Shown here: positions 52,785-62,561 of the stretch, in pieces
Numbering within the stretch: position 1 is the first letter of the stretch
How the letters are laid out: every line of letters begins with the position of its first letter
From: Sulfuricurvum sp. PC08-66
GTDB taxonomy: Bacteria > Campylobacterota > Campylobacteria > Campylobacterales > Sulfurimonadaceae
Direction of reading: 5' to 3'
NCBI GenBank assembly: GCA_000830255.1
Contig: JQIT01000007.1
Location: forward strand, 112,099-176,098
DNA: 64,000 bases
Position numbers and translations under genes: made by a program
Notes under the pieces: generated by a model
What the model was told of the DNA's origin: nothing
What the model saw: only the letters and a program-made list of their open reading frames with translations
The model's database searches: none

Positions 52785-52916
52785 AAGTGCGCAGGAGGAG
52801 GGCTCTTTTTGTAGAGATAGGTGCAACTTGTTTGATTTTTCAAGTAGTACATTGCAAAAAATAGCAGTTCGGTCGATATAGGGTCATATTATCTCTCTCT
52901 TTAGTAGGATTTGCCC

Positions 52917-53492
52917 ATGCCAAGACGTAATATCGGAACTTTCAAAGGTTACATCGATGAAAACGGTGAAAAAATTGTCACCTTTAATGATGAGGCGCTC
53001 GACCCGCGATTTGACCTTTTTAACTACTCTCGTGTAGGTATCGATTGGGGGTACAGCGGTTCAGGAGCTTTGCAATTGAGTTTTGCGATTTTGGTCAAAA
53101 TCGTAGGTGAAATCGATGCCAAGACTTTCCGTACGCAGTTTTCACGTGAGATAGTGTCACATTTTGAGCGCAGCTGGGAGCTAAGCAGTAAAGCGGTCAA
53201 AAAATGGGTCGCCAATGCCAAAGGCGAAATGCAGTCTGAAGAGAGTGACCTCTATATGCCACAGCCCGCCAACTCTTCTATCAATGTCGTCAAGCGTGCT
53301 TGCGCAGAGCTCAACATCACCCAAAAACGTCTCGCAGAGATTTTAGAGGTGCCCGAAGGTACCGTGAGCAGCTGGGCAGTGCGCGATGAGCTACCGCGTC
53401 TAGCCAAAAAAGCTATCGAGTTTTATATCCAAAAGCAACAAAGCGAACGCATCGTTTCGCAATTTCGCGACCTTATCGCGCTCGTCTCCTAA
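52917..53492 (+). CDS. DUF6166-like domain plus helix-turn-helix protein
   Basis: The 191-residue protein has an N-terminal region matching the DUF6166 pattern (ALDPRFDLFNYSRVGIDWGY, SGALQLSFAILV) in residues about 15-80. A basic C-terminal helix-turn-helix follows: LNITQKRLAEILEVPEGTVSSWAVR (about 130-155). The combination suggests a DNA-binding accessory regulator. ATG at 52917 has AGTAGGA upstream; a TTG six bases earlier is not used. It is convergent with the GGDEF-EAL gene (4-bp overlap, CTAA). Confidence 0.75.
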   Translation: MPRRNIGTFKGYIDENGEKIVTFNDEALDPRFDLFNYSRVGIDWGYSGSGALQLSFAILVKIVGEIDAKTFRTQFSREIVSHFERSWELSSKAVKKWVANAKGEMQSEESDLYMPQPANSSINVVKRACAELNITQKRLAEILEVPEGTVSSWAVRDELPRLAKKAIEFYIQKQQSERIVSQFRDLIALVS

Positions 53493-55147
53493 AGCAAAAA
53501 GGCTTGAGGCTTGCCTATGAGGTAGCCTTGGGCGTAATCGACTCCCAATTTTTCTACCAGTTCCAATGCCTCTTGCGTCTCTACAAACTCTGCTACCGTT
53601 TTGGCACCCATTTTTTGGGCAAAAGAGACAATACTTTCGACAATAATGCGACTGTTTTCATTTTCACGTAGAGTGCGTACGAAACTGCCATCGATTTTGA
53701 TGAGTTGCGCCTTGGTCTCTAGGACGCGGCTGTAGTTGGACTTTTCGACTCCGAAATCATCGATAGAGAAATTAAAGCCGTGACGTTGGAGCGATTGCAT
53801 CTGTTGCGTGAAGAGATCCGCTTGGAGCATGCTCATATCCTCGAGAATTTCGAGATAGACACGAGAGGGTGCGATATCGTAGTAGTCGCATTTGTGGAGT
53901 AAAAACTCCTCCAAATACCCCTCTTTGAAATCTTGCTCGGAGATATTGAGGGCAAACTCATAGTGTCGAGAGCTGAAAAATTTGAATGCCTTATCGATGA
54001 CCATACGCGAAATATCGGTGATAAGTTTGGCTTGGATGGCAGGCTTGAGAAAGAATTGCGGCGCGATAATCTCTCCCTTGCGGTTTTCCATACGTGCTAG
54101 CACCTCATATTTGCCTATGACATTGGTGCGCATATCGATGATGGGCTGGAAATAGACGTGGATACGCTCGTGCATGATGGCATCTTTGAGTTCATTGACC
54201 CAAAAATGGTTCTCCTGCTGTTGACGTAGGTAGTAGGAGGCGGCGTGGTATTTGACGCATCGACGACCACCTATCGATTTGGCTTCACGATTGGCGAGCT
54301 TGGCATTGTAGTAGATGTCGTAGTTGTCACCCTCGTCATACCCTGCGCACAGGGAAATATCGAAGCTCACATTCCCAATGACGATAGGCGCATGGGCAAA
54401 AAGTGCCAATATTTGCTCACCCAATTGCGCTACTTGGTCGGGGCGAGGATAGTTGACAAGGACGACAAACTCATCGGCGGAAATGTGAAAGAGTTTGGCA
54501 TTGTCAGGCAAAAAGCGTTGTAGACGTTTGCCAAGGTATTGCAAAACTTTGTCACCGATTTGCATACCGTAGAGGGTGTTGATAGAGTCAAATTTATCGA
54601 CATCGATGAAGAGCAATCCGCGATGGCTTTTGTTGGCACAGGCACGTTTGAGTCCTTCGCTGTTGGGCAGACCTGTGAGGGTGTCTAGTAGTGCATTGGT
54701 GCCCACAGGTGCGAAGGGCTCGACCTCGATTTGAGAGAGGCTGTGCAGTGCATAGAAGTGTTTGCGGTGCAACAGCCGCGCCAAGCGACGATAATAATCT
54801 TGGGTATTTAAATGCGACGGCAAAAAGGTATCAAACCCAATTGCTAGTGCCTCTTGGAGCTGTTGGGTGCGTGAAGTGTCGCTCTCGATAGCGCAGTGCA
54901 GGGCATCGTGCGTCTCTAATACACGCTCTAATATCGCCGCTGATTCACCCTCTAGAGGGACTTGGCTATCGATGATGAGCATATCGTAGCGATAGGCATC
55001 GACAGAGGCTTCAAGCTTGTCGATGGTGGTATGTGAGAGTTGAGGAAAATAGCGTTGTAATATCAAAAAATGCTTGGAAAGTTGTGTCGCATTAGCGTGA
55101 CACAAGAGCATGTGATAAGTTTTTCCAAATTGTCGTAAAGCGTCCAC
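53489..55147 (-). CDS. GGDEF-EAL protein with degenerate cyclase site
   Basis: The 552-residue protein has a receiver-like N-region (about 10-125, no clear phosphoacceptor), a GGDEF domain (about 150-310) whose signature reads ISADEFVVL, so GG is lost, and an EAL domain (about 320-550). The EAL domain keeps YEVLARM, ALNIS, LEILED, SIDDFGVEKS, IKIDGSFV and AEFVETQ, so c-di-GMP hydrolysis is likely while cyclase activity is doubtful. The start is GTG at 55147; ATG at 55111 is an alternative. Confidence 0.86.
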   Translation of the reverse strand: MDALRQFGKTYHMLLCHANATQLSKHFLILQRYFPQLSHTTIDKLEASVDAYRYDMLIIDSQVPLEGESAAILERVLETHDALHCAIESDTSRTQQLQEALAIGFDTFLPSHLNTQDYYRRLARLLHRKHFYALHSLSQIEVEPFAPVGTNALLDTLTGLPNSEGLKRACANKSHRGLLFIDVDKFDSINTLYGMQIGDKVLQYLGKRLQRFLPDNAKLFHISADEFVVLVNYPRPDQVAQLGEQILALFAHAPIVIGNVSFDISLCAGYDEGDNYDIYYNAKLANREAKSIGGRRCVKYHAASYYLRQQQENHFWVNELKDAIMHERIHVYFQPIIDMRTNVIGKYEVLARMENRKGEIIAPQFFLKPAIQAKLITDISRMVIDKAFKFFSSRHYEFALNISEQDFKEGYLEEFLLHKCDYYDIAPSRVYLEILEDMSMLQADLFTQQMQSLQRHGFNFSIDDFGVEKSNYSRVLETKAQLIKIDGSFVRTLRENENSRIIVESIVSFAQKMGAKTVAEFVETQEALELVEKLGVDYAQGYLIGKPQAFLL

Positions 55148-55177
55148 GAGAAGCCAGTTGTTAATTTTAGTGCTGTT

Positions 55178-55183
55178 ATTATA
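55178..55183 (-). promoter_or_regulatory. putative -10 box for the GGDEF-EAL gene
   Basis: CATATAATAAC on the minus strand (TATAAT), about 31 bp before the GTG at 55147, in an AT-rich gap after ychF. Confidence 0.5.
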
Positions 55184-55244
55184 TGTTTTTGAGCTTAAAG
55201 CATCTAAAAACTAAAATTGCATTTTCTGTTCTCTCTATCGACAC

Positions 55245-56345
55245 TTAGACATTGAATCTAAAGTGCATCACATCGCCATCTTGGACGATGTACTCCTTAC
55301 CTTCTAGGCGAAGTTTACCCGCCTCTTTTGCGCCCGCTTCACCTTTGTACTTGACGTAATCGTCATAGGCGATGACCTCAGCACGGATAAAACCACGCTC
55401 AAAATCGTTGTGGATGACAGCAGCGGCTTTGGGTGCGGTGGTTCCTTTGTGAATCGTCCATGCACGAACCTCTTTGACTCCAGCGGTGAAGTAGCTCATG
55501 AGACCCAATTTGTCAAACCCTTTGCGGATGATTTGGTCGAGTCCCGATTCAAGTACACCCATATCGGTGAGGAACTCTTGACGCTCCTCCTCCTCCATGC
55601 CGCCTAGCTCCTCTTCGATTTTGGCGCAGAGTTTGATGACATCAGCGCCGATATTTTGGGCGTGGTTTTGGAGTGCTTGGACGTGCTCATTGTCCTCTAG
55701 TAGTCCCGCCTCATCGACGTTGGCACCGTACATCATGACCTTATTGGTCAAAAATCGTAACTCTTGATTGAGTTGAACAAAAGCTTCGTGACTTTTATCG
55801 CCAAAAGTGCTGAGCATCTTGCCCTCATTGAGGTGCGCTAGCATCGTAGCGGCGAAGTCGTAAACCTCTTTGGCTTTTTTGTCTGCTTTTGCCATACGCT
55901 CCATACGCGTCATACGGTTGGAGAGGGACTCCATATCGGCGAGGATAAGCTCAGTCTCGATGATTTCGACATCGCGTAGGGGATTGACACTTCCCTCGGT
56001 GTGGACGATGTTGCCATCTTCGAAGCATCGTACGATTTGCAAAATCACCTCGGTCTCTTTGATATTGCCTAGGAATTTATTGCCCAGTCCCTCGCCACGG
56101 CTAGCGCCCTTAACGAGACCCGCGATATCGACGAACTCGATTGTGGAGTACTGCATACGCTCAGGCTTGACGATGGCGGCAAGCGCCTCCATGCGAGCAT
56201 CAGGTACGGGTACGATAGCTTTGTTGGGTTCGATAGTACAAAAAGGGTAGTTGGCCGCTTCGGCATTTTGTGTTTTGGTGAGGGCGTTAAAAGTGGTCGA
56301 TTTGCCTACGTTGGGCAATCCCACAAGTCCTATTGCTAATCCCAT
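55245..56345 (-). CDS. ychF: redox-regulated ATPase YchF (Obg-family)
   Basis: The 366-residue protein has the Obg-family G1 VGLPNVGKST (about 8-17) and G3 DIAGLVKGASRGEGLGN (about 68-84). The region where GTPases carry NKxD has a different sequence, matching the ATP preference of YchF. The C-terminal TGS-like domain contains RAEVIAYDDYVKY and ends DVMHFRFNV. YchF binds ribosomes and is a stress and oxidation-responsive ATPase. A TACAAT box lies in the divergent gap with aroB. Confidence 0.95.
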   Translation of the reverse strand: MGLAIGLVGLPNVGKSTTFNALTKTQNAEAANYPFCTIEPNKAIVPVPDARMEALAAIVKPERMQYSTIEFVDIAGLVKGASRGEGLGNKFLGNIKETEVILQIVRCFEDGNIVHTEGSVNPLRDVEIIETELILADMESLSNRMTRMERMAKADKKAKEVYDFAATMLAHLNEGKMLSTFGDKSHEAFVQLNQELRFLTNKVMMYGANVDEAGLLEDNEHVQALQNHAQNIGADVIKLCAKIEEELGGMEEEERQEFLTDMGVLESGLDQIIRKGFDKLGLMSYFTAGVKEVRAWTIHKGTTAPKAAAVIHNDFERGFIRAEVIAYDDYVKYKGEAGAKEAGKLRLEGKEYIVQDGDVMHFRFNV

Positions 56346-56393
56346 AAATCATCCTAGAGTGCGGCATCGGTGGTGCCAAAAATGTGAGCGCAA

Positions 56394-56399
56394 ATTGTA
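56394..56399 (-). promoter_or_regulatory. putative -10 box for ychF
   Basis: TTTGTACAAT on the minus strand, about 49 bp before the ychF ATG. Confidence 0.4.
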
Positions 56400-56432
56400 C
56401 AAAGTTTAGCTTTAGGTTAAGCCCTTTTTGGC

Positions 56433-56438
56433 TATTAT
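56433..56438 (+). promoter_or_regulatory. putative -10 box for the aroB operon
   Basis: TGGCTATTAT (extended -10-like TATTAT), 37 bp before the aroB ATG, after a T-rich stretch. Confidence 0.4.
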
Positions 56439-56474
56439 CGAGGCACAAAATTTCCCCAAAAGTTCAGCCTAATT

Positions 56475-57521
56475 ATGATAATTCCCATTCAATTTTCTCC
56501 TACTGCTTCGATGGACTACACGGTCACTATCGATGCACTTCCTACTCTCTCATTCGGGCGCAAAGTCGCCATCGTCACCAATCCCAAAGTGGCAGGATTG
56601 CATTTGGCGTATGTGATGGCACGTATCCAAGCCAAAGAGCTCTATGTCATTACGGTGCCAGACGGAGAGTCCTACAAAACGCTCTCGACCATCGAGACGA
56701 TTTTGGAAAATTGTTTTGAGCATCGACTCGATAGAAAATCGCTTTTGATTGGGCTGGGGGGCGGTGTCATTGGAGATATGACAGGATTTGCCGCGTCGCT
56801 TTTCCAACGCGGTATCGATTTTGTGCAGATTCCTACGACGCTTTTAGCGCAGGTCGATGCAAGTGTAGGGGGCAAAACAGGCATCAATAACCGCTTCGGC
56901 AAAAACCTTATCGGTGCTTTTCACCAACCTAAAGCGGTCTATATCGACCCCTCTTTTTTGACGACACTGCCTGCACGAGAGTACCAAGCAGGTATTGCTG
57001 AGATTATCAAAATGGCGGTCACCTTCGATAGCGCCTTTTTCGCTTGGCTTGAAAAGGCAAATCTACGCGACAAAAGCGACATCGCCTACGCTATCGAGCA
57101 ATCGGTGCGTATCAAGGCGCGCGTGGTAGCGATGGACGAAAAAGAGCAGGGGATTCGTGCGGCGCTCAATTATGGACACACTTTCGGGCATGTCATCGAG
57201 CACGAGGCGGGATACGGGCACTATTTGCACGGCGAGGCGGTGGCTATTGGTATGGTGATGGCAAACGCTTTGGCGGTACGTCTAGGACTGATGCAAGCGC
57301 AGGAAGCCGCACGCGTAGAGAAGTTATTGAAACATTACGATTTGCCTACGCACTTTGCGATTGCGGATGTAGAGCACTTTTATGATCTTTTTTTCATGGA
57401 CAAAAAGAGTGCCAATGATGCTATTACTTTCATTTTGCCCAAGGGCATCGGGGATGTGGCGCTACGCAACGATATTCCCAAAGTCGATGTCGTCGCTGTC
57501 TTAGCGGCGCAGGGAGCCTAG
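56475..57521 (+). CDS. aroB: 3-dehydroquinate synthase
   Basis: The 348-residue enzyme carries out the second step of the shikimate pathway. NAD-binding GGGVIGDMTGFAAS (about 95-108), VDASVGGKTGIN and metal-binding His in ALNYGHTFGHVIEHE are present. Aromatic amino acid and folate synthesis depend on it. It heads a tight plus-strand run, with the mechanosensitive channel GTG 2 bp after the stop. Confidence 0.96.
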   Translation: MIIPIQFSPTASMDYTVTIDALPTLSFGRKVAIVTNPKVAGLHLAYVMARIQAKELYVITVPDGESYKTLSTIETILENCFEHRLDRKSLLIGLGGGVIGDMTGFAASLFQRGIDFVQIPTTLLAQVDASVGGKTGINNRFGKNLIGAFHQPKAVYIDPSFLTTLPAREYQAGIAEIIKMAVTFDSAFFAWLEKANLRDKSDIAYAIEQSVRIKARVVAMDEKEQGIRAALNYGHTFGHVIEHEAGYGHYLHGEAVAIGMVMANALAVRLGLMQAQEAARVEKLLKHYDLPTHFAIADVEHFYDLFFMDKKSANDAITFILPKGIGDVALRNDIPKVDVVAVLAAQGA

Positions 57522-57523
57522 AA

Positions 57524-59143
57524 GTGTTGCGCGTACTCTGGAAAATCGCACTTGTTTTGGTGATGGCACATACGCTCGTATATGCTAATAATACTACGGA
57601 GGCTTCGCAAGAGAGTGCGGCCTTGGCGCTAGAGGTGGCACAGTTACAAGAGCGCTATACCAATGTGGTCAAGACTATTCGAGAGACCAAAAATGTGTGG
57701 CTCTACGCCTACGCTAACTATGACGCGTATCAAAAACTCACCCGTCAATTGAGCCAAATAGAGAGCTCCATTAAGCAGCTCAAAAAAGAGCGTCGTAGCA
57801 AAAAACGTGACGAAGAGATGGTGGCGTTGGAGAAAAAAGCGCAAATTGTACAGAGCCAACTTTCGCTCATCCCTGATGTAGGTGAGCGTCCTTTCGATGC
57901 ACTTTTGGCGCTAGAGGAGTTACCTAAAGCGCCTACAGTGACCAACCCCATTGCGATTTTCACGGGACTCTCCTTTATCAAGACCCTTTCACAATTCAAA
58001 AGTGCCTATTTGGACAAAATAGGACAACTCCAAAAAGTCATTACGCTTATTAATCAAGAGCACGATTTGCTCGAAGAGCTGGTCTACGCAGGGCAAGAGC
58101 AGTATCAAGAGCGTTATGCAGAGGCGCAACTACGTCTAGAGAGTTTCAAAAGTACGTTAGCAATTCTCAACTCTACTGCATTGGTCTATGGCAAGCGTAT
58201 CGATGACCTACTTTTCAAGACCGAGTATCAAATCCAAGACCAAGGTAAAAACCTCCTACAGTTAGCGATAATTATTGGAGTTTTGTTCGCCATCGCTTTT
58301 GCGATCAAGGTCATTATTCGACGCTACATCAAAGACCATGAACGCTTCTACATGGCAAACAAAATTGTCAATTTTGGTAACTTCATCATCATTGCACTGG
58401 TGCTTACGGTGCGCTTTATCGACAATATCGAGTACTTTGCGACTGTATTAGGCTTTGCTTCTGCAGGTATCGCCATTGCTATGCGCGATTGGTTTATGTC
58501 GATTTTGGGGTGGATTCTCATCGTCATGGGTGGCTCTATTCACGTAGGTGACCGCGTCAAATTCCAAAAAGATGGCATGGAGTATGTGGGCGATGTACTG
58601 GATATTTCGCTCTTTCGTATTACCCTCATGGAAGATGTCACCTATACGACCTACACGACCAATCGACGAGCGGGTCGCATCATCTTCGTGCCCAACAACT
58701 ATATCTTTACCTCGATGATTGCCAACTATTCGCACAACTCGCTCAAGACCGTATGGGATGGTATCGATATCACGATTACCTTCGATTCCAATCACAAAAA
58801 AGCGGCGTATCTCGCCAAAGAGATTGCACGTAAATTCTCCAAAGGGTACACCGATATCACGCGCAAACAGCTCAACAAACTGCGCGACAAATACAGTCTC
58901 AAAAATACCAATGTCGAGCCGCGCGTCTTTACGATGGTGGAGCCAAACGGTATGCGCATCAGTACGTGGTATTTGACCAATGCTTTTGCGACGTTGACCC
59001 TACGCTCTAGTATCAGTGCAGAGATTGTCGATGCTTTTAACAAAGAGAGTGATATTCATATCGCCTATCCGACCCAAACCGTCACGACGCTACACACGAC
59101 ACCGCATACATCGATACCTATGGCACCTATGCCTACGCTATGA
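57524..59143 (+). CDS. mscS: MscS-family mechanosensitive channel
   Basis: The 539-residue protein has a signal (residues 1-22), a periplasmic coiled coil (about 28-120, many Lys/Glu), membrane helices near 245-265 and 290-310, and the MscS pore helix with ATVLGFASAGIAIAMRDW (about 305-325). The cytoplasmic beta domain follows (SIHVGDRVKFQKDGMEYVGDV). It releases ions on osmotic shock. It starts with GTG and overlaps mtaB by ATGA. Confidence 0.9.
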   Translation: MLRVLWKIALVLVMAHTLVYANNTTEASQESAALALEVAQLQERYTNVVKTIRETKNVWLYAYANYDAYQKLTRQLSQIESSIKQLKKERRSKKRDEEMVALEKKAQIVQSQLSLIPDVGERPFDALLALEELPKAPTVTNPIAIFTGLSFIKTLSQFKSAYLDKIGQLQKVITLINQEHDLLEELVYAGQEQYQERYAEAQLRLESFKSTLAILNSTALVYGKRIDDLLFKTEYQIQDQGKNLLQLAIIIGVLFAIAFAIKVIIRRYIKDHERFYMANKIVNFGNFIIIALVLTVRFIDNIEYFATVLGFASAGIAIAMRDWFMSILGWILIVMGGSIHVGDRVKFQKDGMEYVGDVLDISLFRITLMEDVTYTTYTTNRRAGRIIFVPNNYIFTSMIANYSHNSLKTVWDGIDITITFDSNHKKAAYLAKEIARKFSKGYTDITRKQLNKLRDKYSLKNTNVEPRVFTMVEPNGMRISTWYLTNAFATLTLRSSISAEIVDAFNKESDIHIAYPTQTVTTLHTTPHTSIPMAPMPTL

Positions 59144-60390
59144 AAAAAGTCTTTTTCAAAACCTTTGGGTGTCGCACCAACACCTTCGATACCCAAGTGA
59201 TGATGAGTCGCCTGCAAAACTACACCGTCACCGAAGAGGAGAGTCAAGCCGACGTCGTCGTAGTCAACTCCTGTACTGTCACCAACGGCGCTGACAGTAG
59301 TGTGCGAGGCTATGTGCACCATATGCAAAAGCATCAGCCCCACACCAAGCTCTTTTTGACAGGGTGTGGCGCGCACACCAAAGGCGAGACGCTATGGAGC
59401 CAACAAAAGGTTTTTGGGGTTTTCGGACAGTCGCAAAAAGCCTCTATCGATACGCTCTTGGCGCAAGAGCAACCCTTTTATGATTTGGGGGATTTGAACT
59501 TCGTCGATGAGACCATCGTCACCGAATTTGTGGGCAAGAGCCGCGCCTTTGTCAAAATCCAAGAGGGGTGTAATTTCCGTTGTAGCTACTGCATCATTCC
59601 CTATGTCCGTGGCGATGCACGTGATATGGTAGAGGCGGGAATTTTGGCGCAGATTAGTACGCTTGCCGCGCACGGTTATGGCGAGTTTATCCTCACAGGT
59701 ACCAATATGGGAAGCTACGGCAACAAAGCGGCAGGCACTTCGCTGGCTAAACTGCTACAAAAAATTTCGCTCATTCGTGGGGTGCGTCGTGTGCGATTGG
59801 GTAGCCTAGAGCCGATTCAAATAGACGATGCGTTCAAGGAGCTTTTGGGAGAGCCGTGGATGGCGCGTCATCTGCATGTGGCTATTCAACACACCCACGA
59901 CGATATGCTTCGCATCATGAATCGACGTAATCGACACGCGACCCATGCACCGCTGTTGGAATTTTTGACGCAAGCTGGGTATGCATTAGGGACGGACTTC
60001 ATCGTGGGGCACCCAGGTGAGACACCTGCTATGTGGCAAGAGGCGTTGGTACGCTTTCGCACATTGCCTTTGACCCATCTGCACGCCTTTACCTACTCCA
60101 AACGCGACAATACGCCCAGTGCTTCGATGCCCAACAGTGTCGATGGAGCTATGGCCAAAGAGCGCATGGCGGCACTGCTAGAGTCTATCGATGCGAACAA
60201 TTATGCTTTTCGCAAAGCCCAAGCGCATCTACCGCATGAGGTGCTTATCGAGAGTCAAAAGGGTGAGTACTATTATGGGCTTGACCAATTTTTCAATCCT
60301 ATCTATATCCAAAGCGGTCACGATATTCAAGGCGATTGGCTTACGCTAACACCTGACGTACAAAAGGAGGCAAACTATGGCAGTTTCTAA
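59140..60390 (+). CDS. mtaB: tRNA t6A methylthiotransferase MtaB
   Basis: The 416-residue radical SAM enzyme adds a methylthio group to t6A37 in tRNA. The N-terminal UPF0004 cluster Cys lie in FKTFGCRTN, VVNSCTVTN and LTGCGAHTKG. The radical SAM motif is CNFRCSYC (about 145). LTGTNMGSYG and RLGSLEPIQI follow, with a C-terminal TRAM-like region. Clustering with aroB and the FtsH-like gene is found in Helicobacter. Its end overlaps the next gene by 14 bp. Confidence 0.93.
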   Translation: MKKVFFKTFGCRTNTFDTQVMMSRLQNYTVTEEESQADVVVVNSCTVTNGADSSVRGYVHHMQKHQPHTKLFLTGCGAHTKGETLWSQQKVFGVFGQSQKASIDTLLAQEQPFYDLGDLNFVDETIVTEFVGKSRAFVKIQEGCNFRCSYCIIPYVRGDARDMVEAGILAQISTLAAHGYGEFILTGTNMGSYGNKAAGTSLAKLLQKISLIRGVRRVRLGSLEPIQIDDAFKELLGEPWMARHLHVAIQHTHDDMLRIMNRRNRHATHAPLLEFLTQAGYALGTDFIVGHPGETPAMWQEALVRFRTLPLTHLHAFTYSKRDNTPSASMPNSVDGAMAKERMAALLESIDANNYAFRKAQAHLPHEVLIESQKGEYYYGLDQFFNPIYIQSGHDIQGDWLTLTPDVQKEANYGSF

Positions 60391-62032
60391 ATCGAACAAA
60401 AAAATCGTACTCATTTCAGCAGTGGTGCTTATAGGGTTGCTCATCTTTGCATGGATGCGCGACGATTCAGCGCCCATAAGTACCAATCAAGCCAAAGAGC
60501 TCACCAACAAAGGTGCCGTCGATAAGGCTATCATCACCAGTGATACGCTCTATTTGCAAGACACCAAAACAGGTCAACGTTGGCGTATGCCAGCTAAACT
60601 AGCTGAGAGCGTCATGATCGATGACTTGGTTGTCGAGAGTAGTAGCAGTGGCTCGATTTTGACATGGGTGATGATTGCCATTGGTGCGCTTACCTTCATG
60701 AGTGTTTTGGCATATGGGTTTCTGAAATTACGCGCCACTCGTCAAGCTTCTATGCCTATCAAAAACATTTCAAAAGAGGATGAAAATTTCTCTAATGAAG
60801 TCGTAGCTATTAGTAGCGACGTGACCTTCGCAGATGTGGCGGGTATCGAAGACGTCAAGGTCGAACTCATGGAGATTATCGCCTTTCTCAAAGAGCCACT
60901 CAAATTTGCCCGTTTTGGGGTGCGAATGCCGCGCGGACTTCTGCTCGTAGGACCCCCCGGCGTGGGCAAGACGATGATAGCCAAAGCGGTCGCGGGTGAA
61001 GCAGGCGTCCCCTTTTTCTACCAAAGTGCCTCGTCATTTGTCCAAATCTATGTAGGTATGGGTGCCAAGCGCGTGCGAGAGCTATTCATGGAGGCTAAGC
61101 GTAATGCGCCCTCGATAATCTTCATCGATGAAATCGATGCCGTGGGCAAGATGCGCGGTGCGGCAGGACGCAACGATGAGCGCGATGCTACGCTCAATCA
61201 GCTCTTGACAGAGATGGATGGATTTGATTCAGGGCAGGGTGTCGTCGTCATTGCCGCCACCAACAAAATCGAAGTGCTCGATGAGGCATTGTTACGTTCA
61301 GGGCGCTTCGATAGACGTGTTTTCGTAGAGATGCCTAATTTGCAAGAGCGTCAAGCTATCGTGGCAAAATACCTCGAAAAAATTCCCAACGCTATCGACC
61401 CTCTCGAAGTAGCCAAAATGACTATAGGTTTTAGCGGTGCGACGTTGGCTACGCTTATCAACGAAGCGGCGCTCAAAGCACTACGGGACGACAAAATCAT
61501 GCTTCACATGGGTGACATCGAAGCGGTCAAAACCAATGTCATCGATGGCAAACGACGCATTCAACTCCTCAACGAAACAGAGAAAAATTATCAAGCGCAC
61601 TACCAAGCGGCACGTGCTTTTATGGCGCATCAATTGGGATACGGATTTGAAAAAATCATGCTCATGCACGACGATATTAGTGTGACACGTCCTCTTTTGG
61701 CTTCACGTGAGGCGCTTTTGGCGGAGATGGCATTTGCACTTGCAGGTATTGCCGCAATGGGGCACTTTTTTGAGGGGCATAGTAGCAGTGGTGAGCACGA
61801 TTTGAGCTATGCCAAACGCATCGCAAGTGATATGGTCAAACGCTTTGGCATGGGGAGTGACCTCGTAGGTACACCCGAAGATGAGAAGAGCCTCTTGGCG
61901 GATGCGCTTCAACACGCTACACAAACCGTGCAAAGTAATCAAGCACGTATTGAGGCAATCGCCAAAGCCCTTTTGACCAATGAAACCCTCTCCAAAAAGG
62001 CATTTCAAGAGAGTCTTGATGCGCTTTTATAG
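60377..62032 (+). CDS. FtsH-like AAA ATPase lacking the HEXXH zinc motif
   Basis: The 551-residue membrane protein has two N-terminal helices (about 9-26 and 92-113) enclosing a small periplasmic domain. The AAA domain has Walker A GPPGVGKT, Walker [13 protein letters not shown] and the second region of homology [18 protein letters not shown]. In true FtsH the protease domain follows with HEAGH. Here the aligned segment reads [12 protein letters not shown], so the zinc ligands and catalytic Glu are missing. It is probably a non-proteolytic unfoldase or partner of FtsH. The ribosome-binding site AGGAGGCAAACT precedes the ATG within mtaB. Confidence 0.9.
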   Translation: MAVSKSNKKIVLISAVVLIGLLIFAWMRDDSAPISTNQAKELTNKGAVDKAIITSDTLYLQDTKTGQRWRMPAKLAESVMIDDLVVESSSSGSILTWVMIAIGALTFMSVLAYGFLKLRATRQASMPIKNISKEDENFSNEVVAISSDVTFADVAGIEDVKVELMEIIAFLKEPLKFARFGVRMPRGLLLVGPPGVGKTMIAKAVAGEAGVPFFYQSASSFVQIYVGMGAKRVRELFMEAKRNAPSIIFIDEIDAVGKMRGAAGRNDERDATLNQLLTEMDGFDSGQGVVVIAATNKIEVLDEALLRSGRFDRRVFVEMPNLQERQAIVAKYLEKIPNAIDPLEVAKMTIGFSGATLATLINEAALKALRDDKIMLHMGDIEAVKTNVIDGKRRIQLLNETEKNYQAHYQAARAFMAHQLGYGFEKIMLMHDDISVTRPLLASREALLAEMAFALAGIAAMGHFFEGHSSSGEHDLSYAKRIASDMVKRFGMGSDLVGTPEDEKSLLADALQHATQTVQSNQARIEAIAKALLTNETLSKKAFQESLDALL

Positions 62033-62561
62033 TGGATTTGCACTTGTAGGCGATGCCAAGCTTTTCGAGGCGTGGCTCGATAGGGGTGAATATACCATTG
62101 CAGGGTTTAGCTACGGTGCCAAGGCGGCTTTTGAGGCAGTCATAGAGGCTCTGAACGCCAAGGTGCGTATCGATAGACTTCAGCTCTTCTCGCCCCTCTT
62201 TTTTGAGCAAAAAAAGGAGCGTTATCGCATCTTGCAATATGAGGCTTACACCCAAAACAGTGCTAGCTATATCAAACACTTTTTGGACAATTGCTACGCC
62301 CCTGCAATCAATGACCTACGTATCGAGACAGGTGCACATACGTTGGCGATGCTTGAAGAATTACTCACCTATCGATGGTCGAGCACTCAATTGGAGCGTG
62401 TCGTAGCGGCAGGGGTGCATATCGATGTCTATGTAGGCGCGCAAGACAAAATCGTCGATGCCAAAGCAATAGAGAGCTTTTTTTGCCCCTTCGCTACAGT
62501 ACACACTTTTGCTCATGCAGGGCATTTTTTGATCTCATCACCCAAGGAACATCATGATTAA
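62019..62561 (+). CDS. bioV: pimelyl-ACP methyl ester esterase BioV
   Basis: The 180-residue alpha/beta-hydrolase has the nucleophile elbow GFSYGAKAA (Ser near 36), an Asp in GAQDKIVDA (near 145) and His in FAHAGHFLI (near 168). Size and position after the FtsH-like gene match the BioV esterase of Helicobacter, which frees pimelyl-ACP for biotin synthesis. ATG at 62019 lies inside the upstream gene (14 bp overlap), and a longer frame to 61980 is not favoured. It overlaps mog by 8 bp. No other bio gene is in the window. Confidence 0.8.
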   Translation: MRFYSGFALVGDAKLFEAWLDRGEYTIAGFSYGAKAAFEAVIEALNAKVRIDRLQLFSPLFFEQKKERYRILQYEAYTQNSASYIKHFLDNCYAPAINDLRIETGAHTLAMLEELLTYRWSSTQLERVVAAGVHIDVYVGAQDKIVDAKAIESFFCPFATVHTFAHAGHFLISSPKEHHD

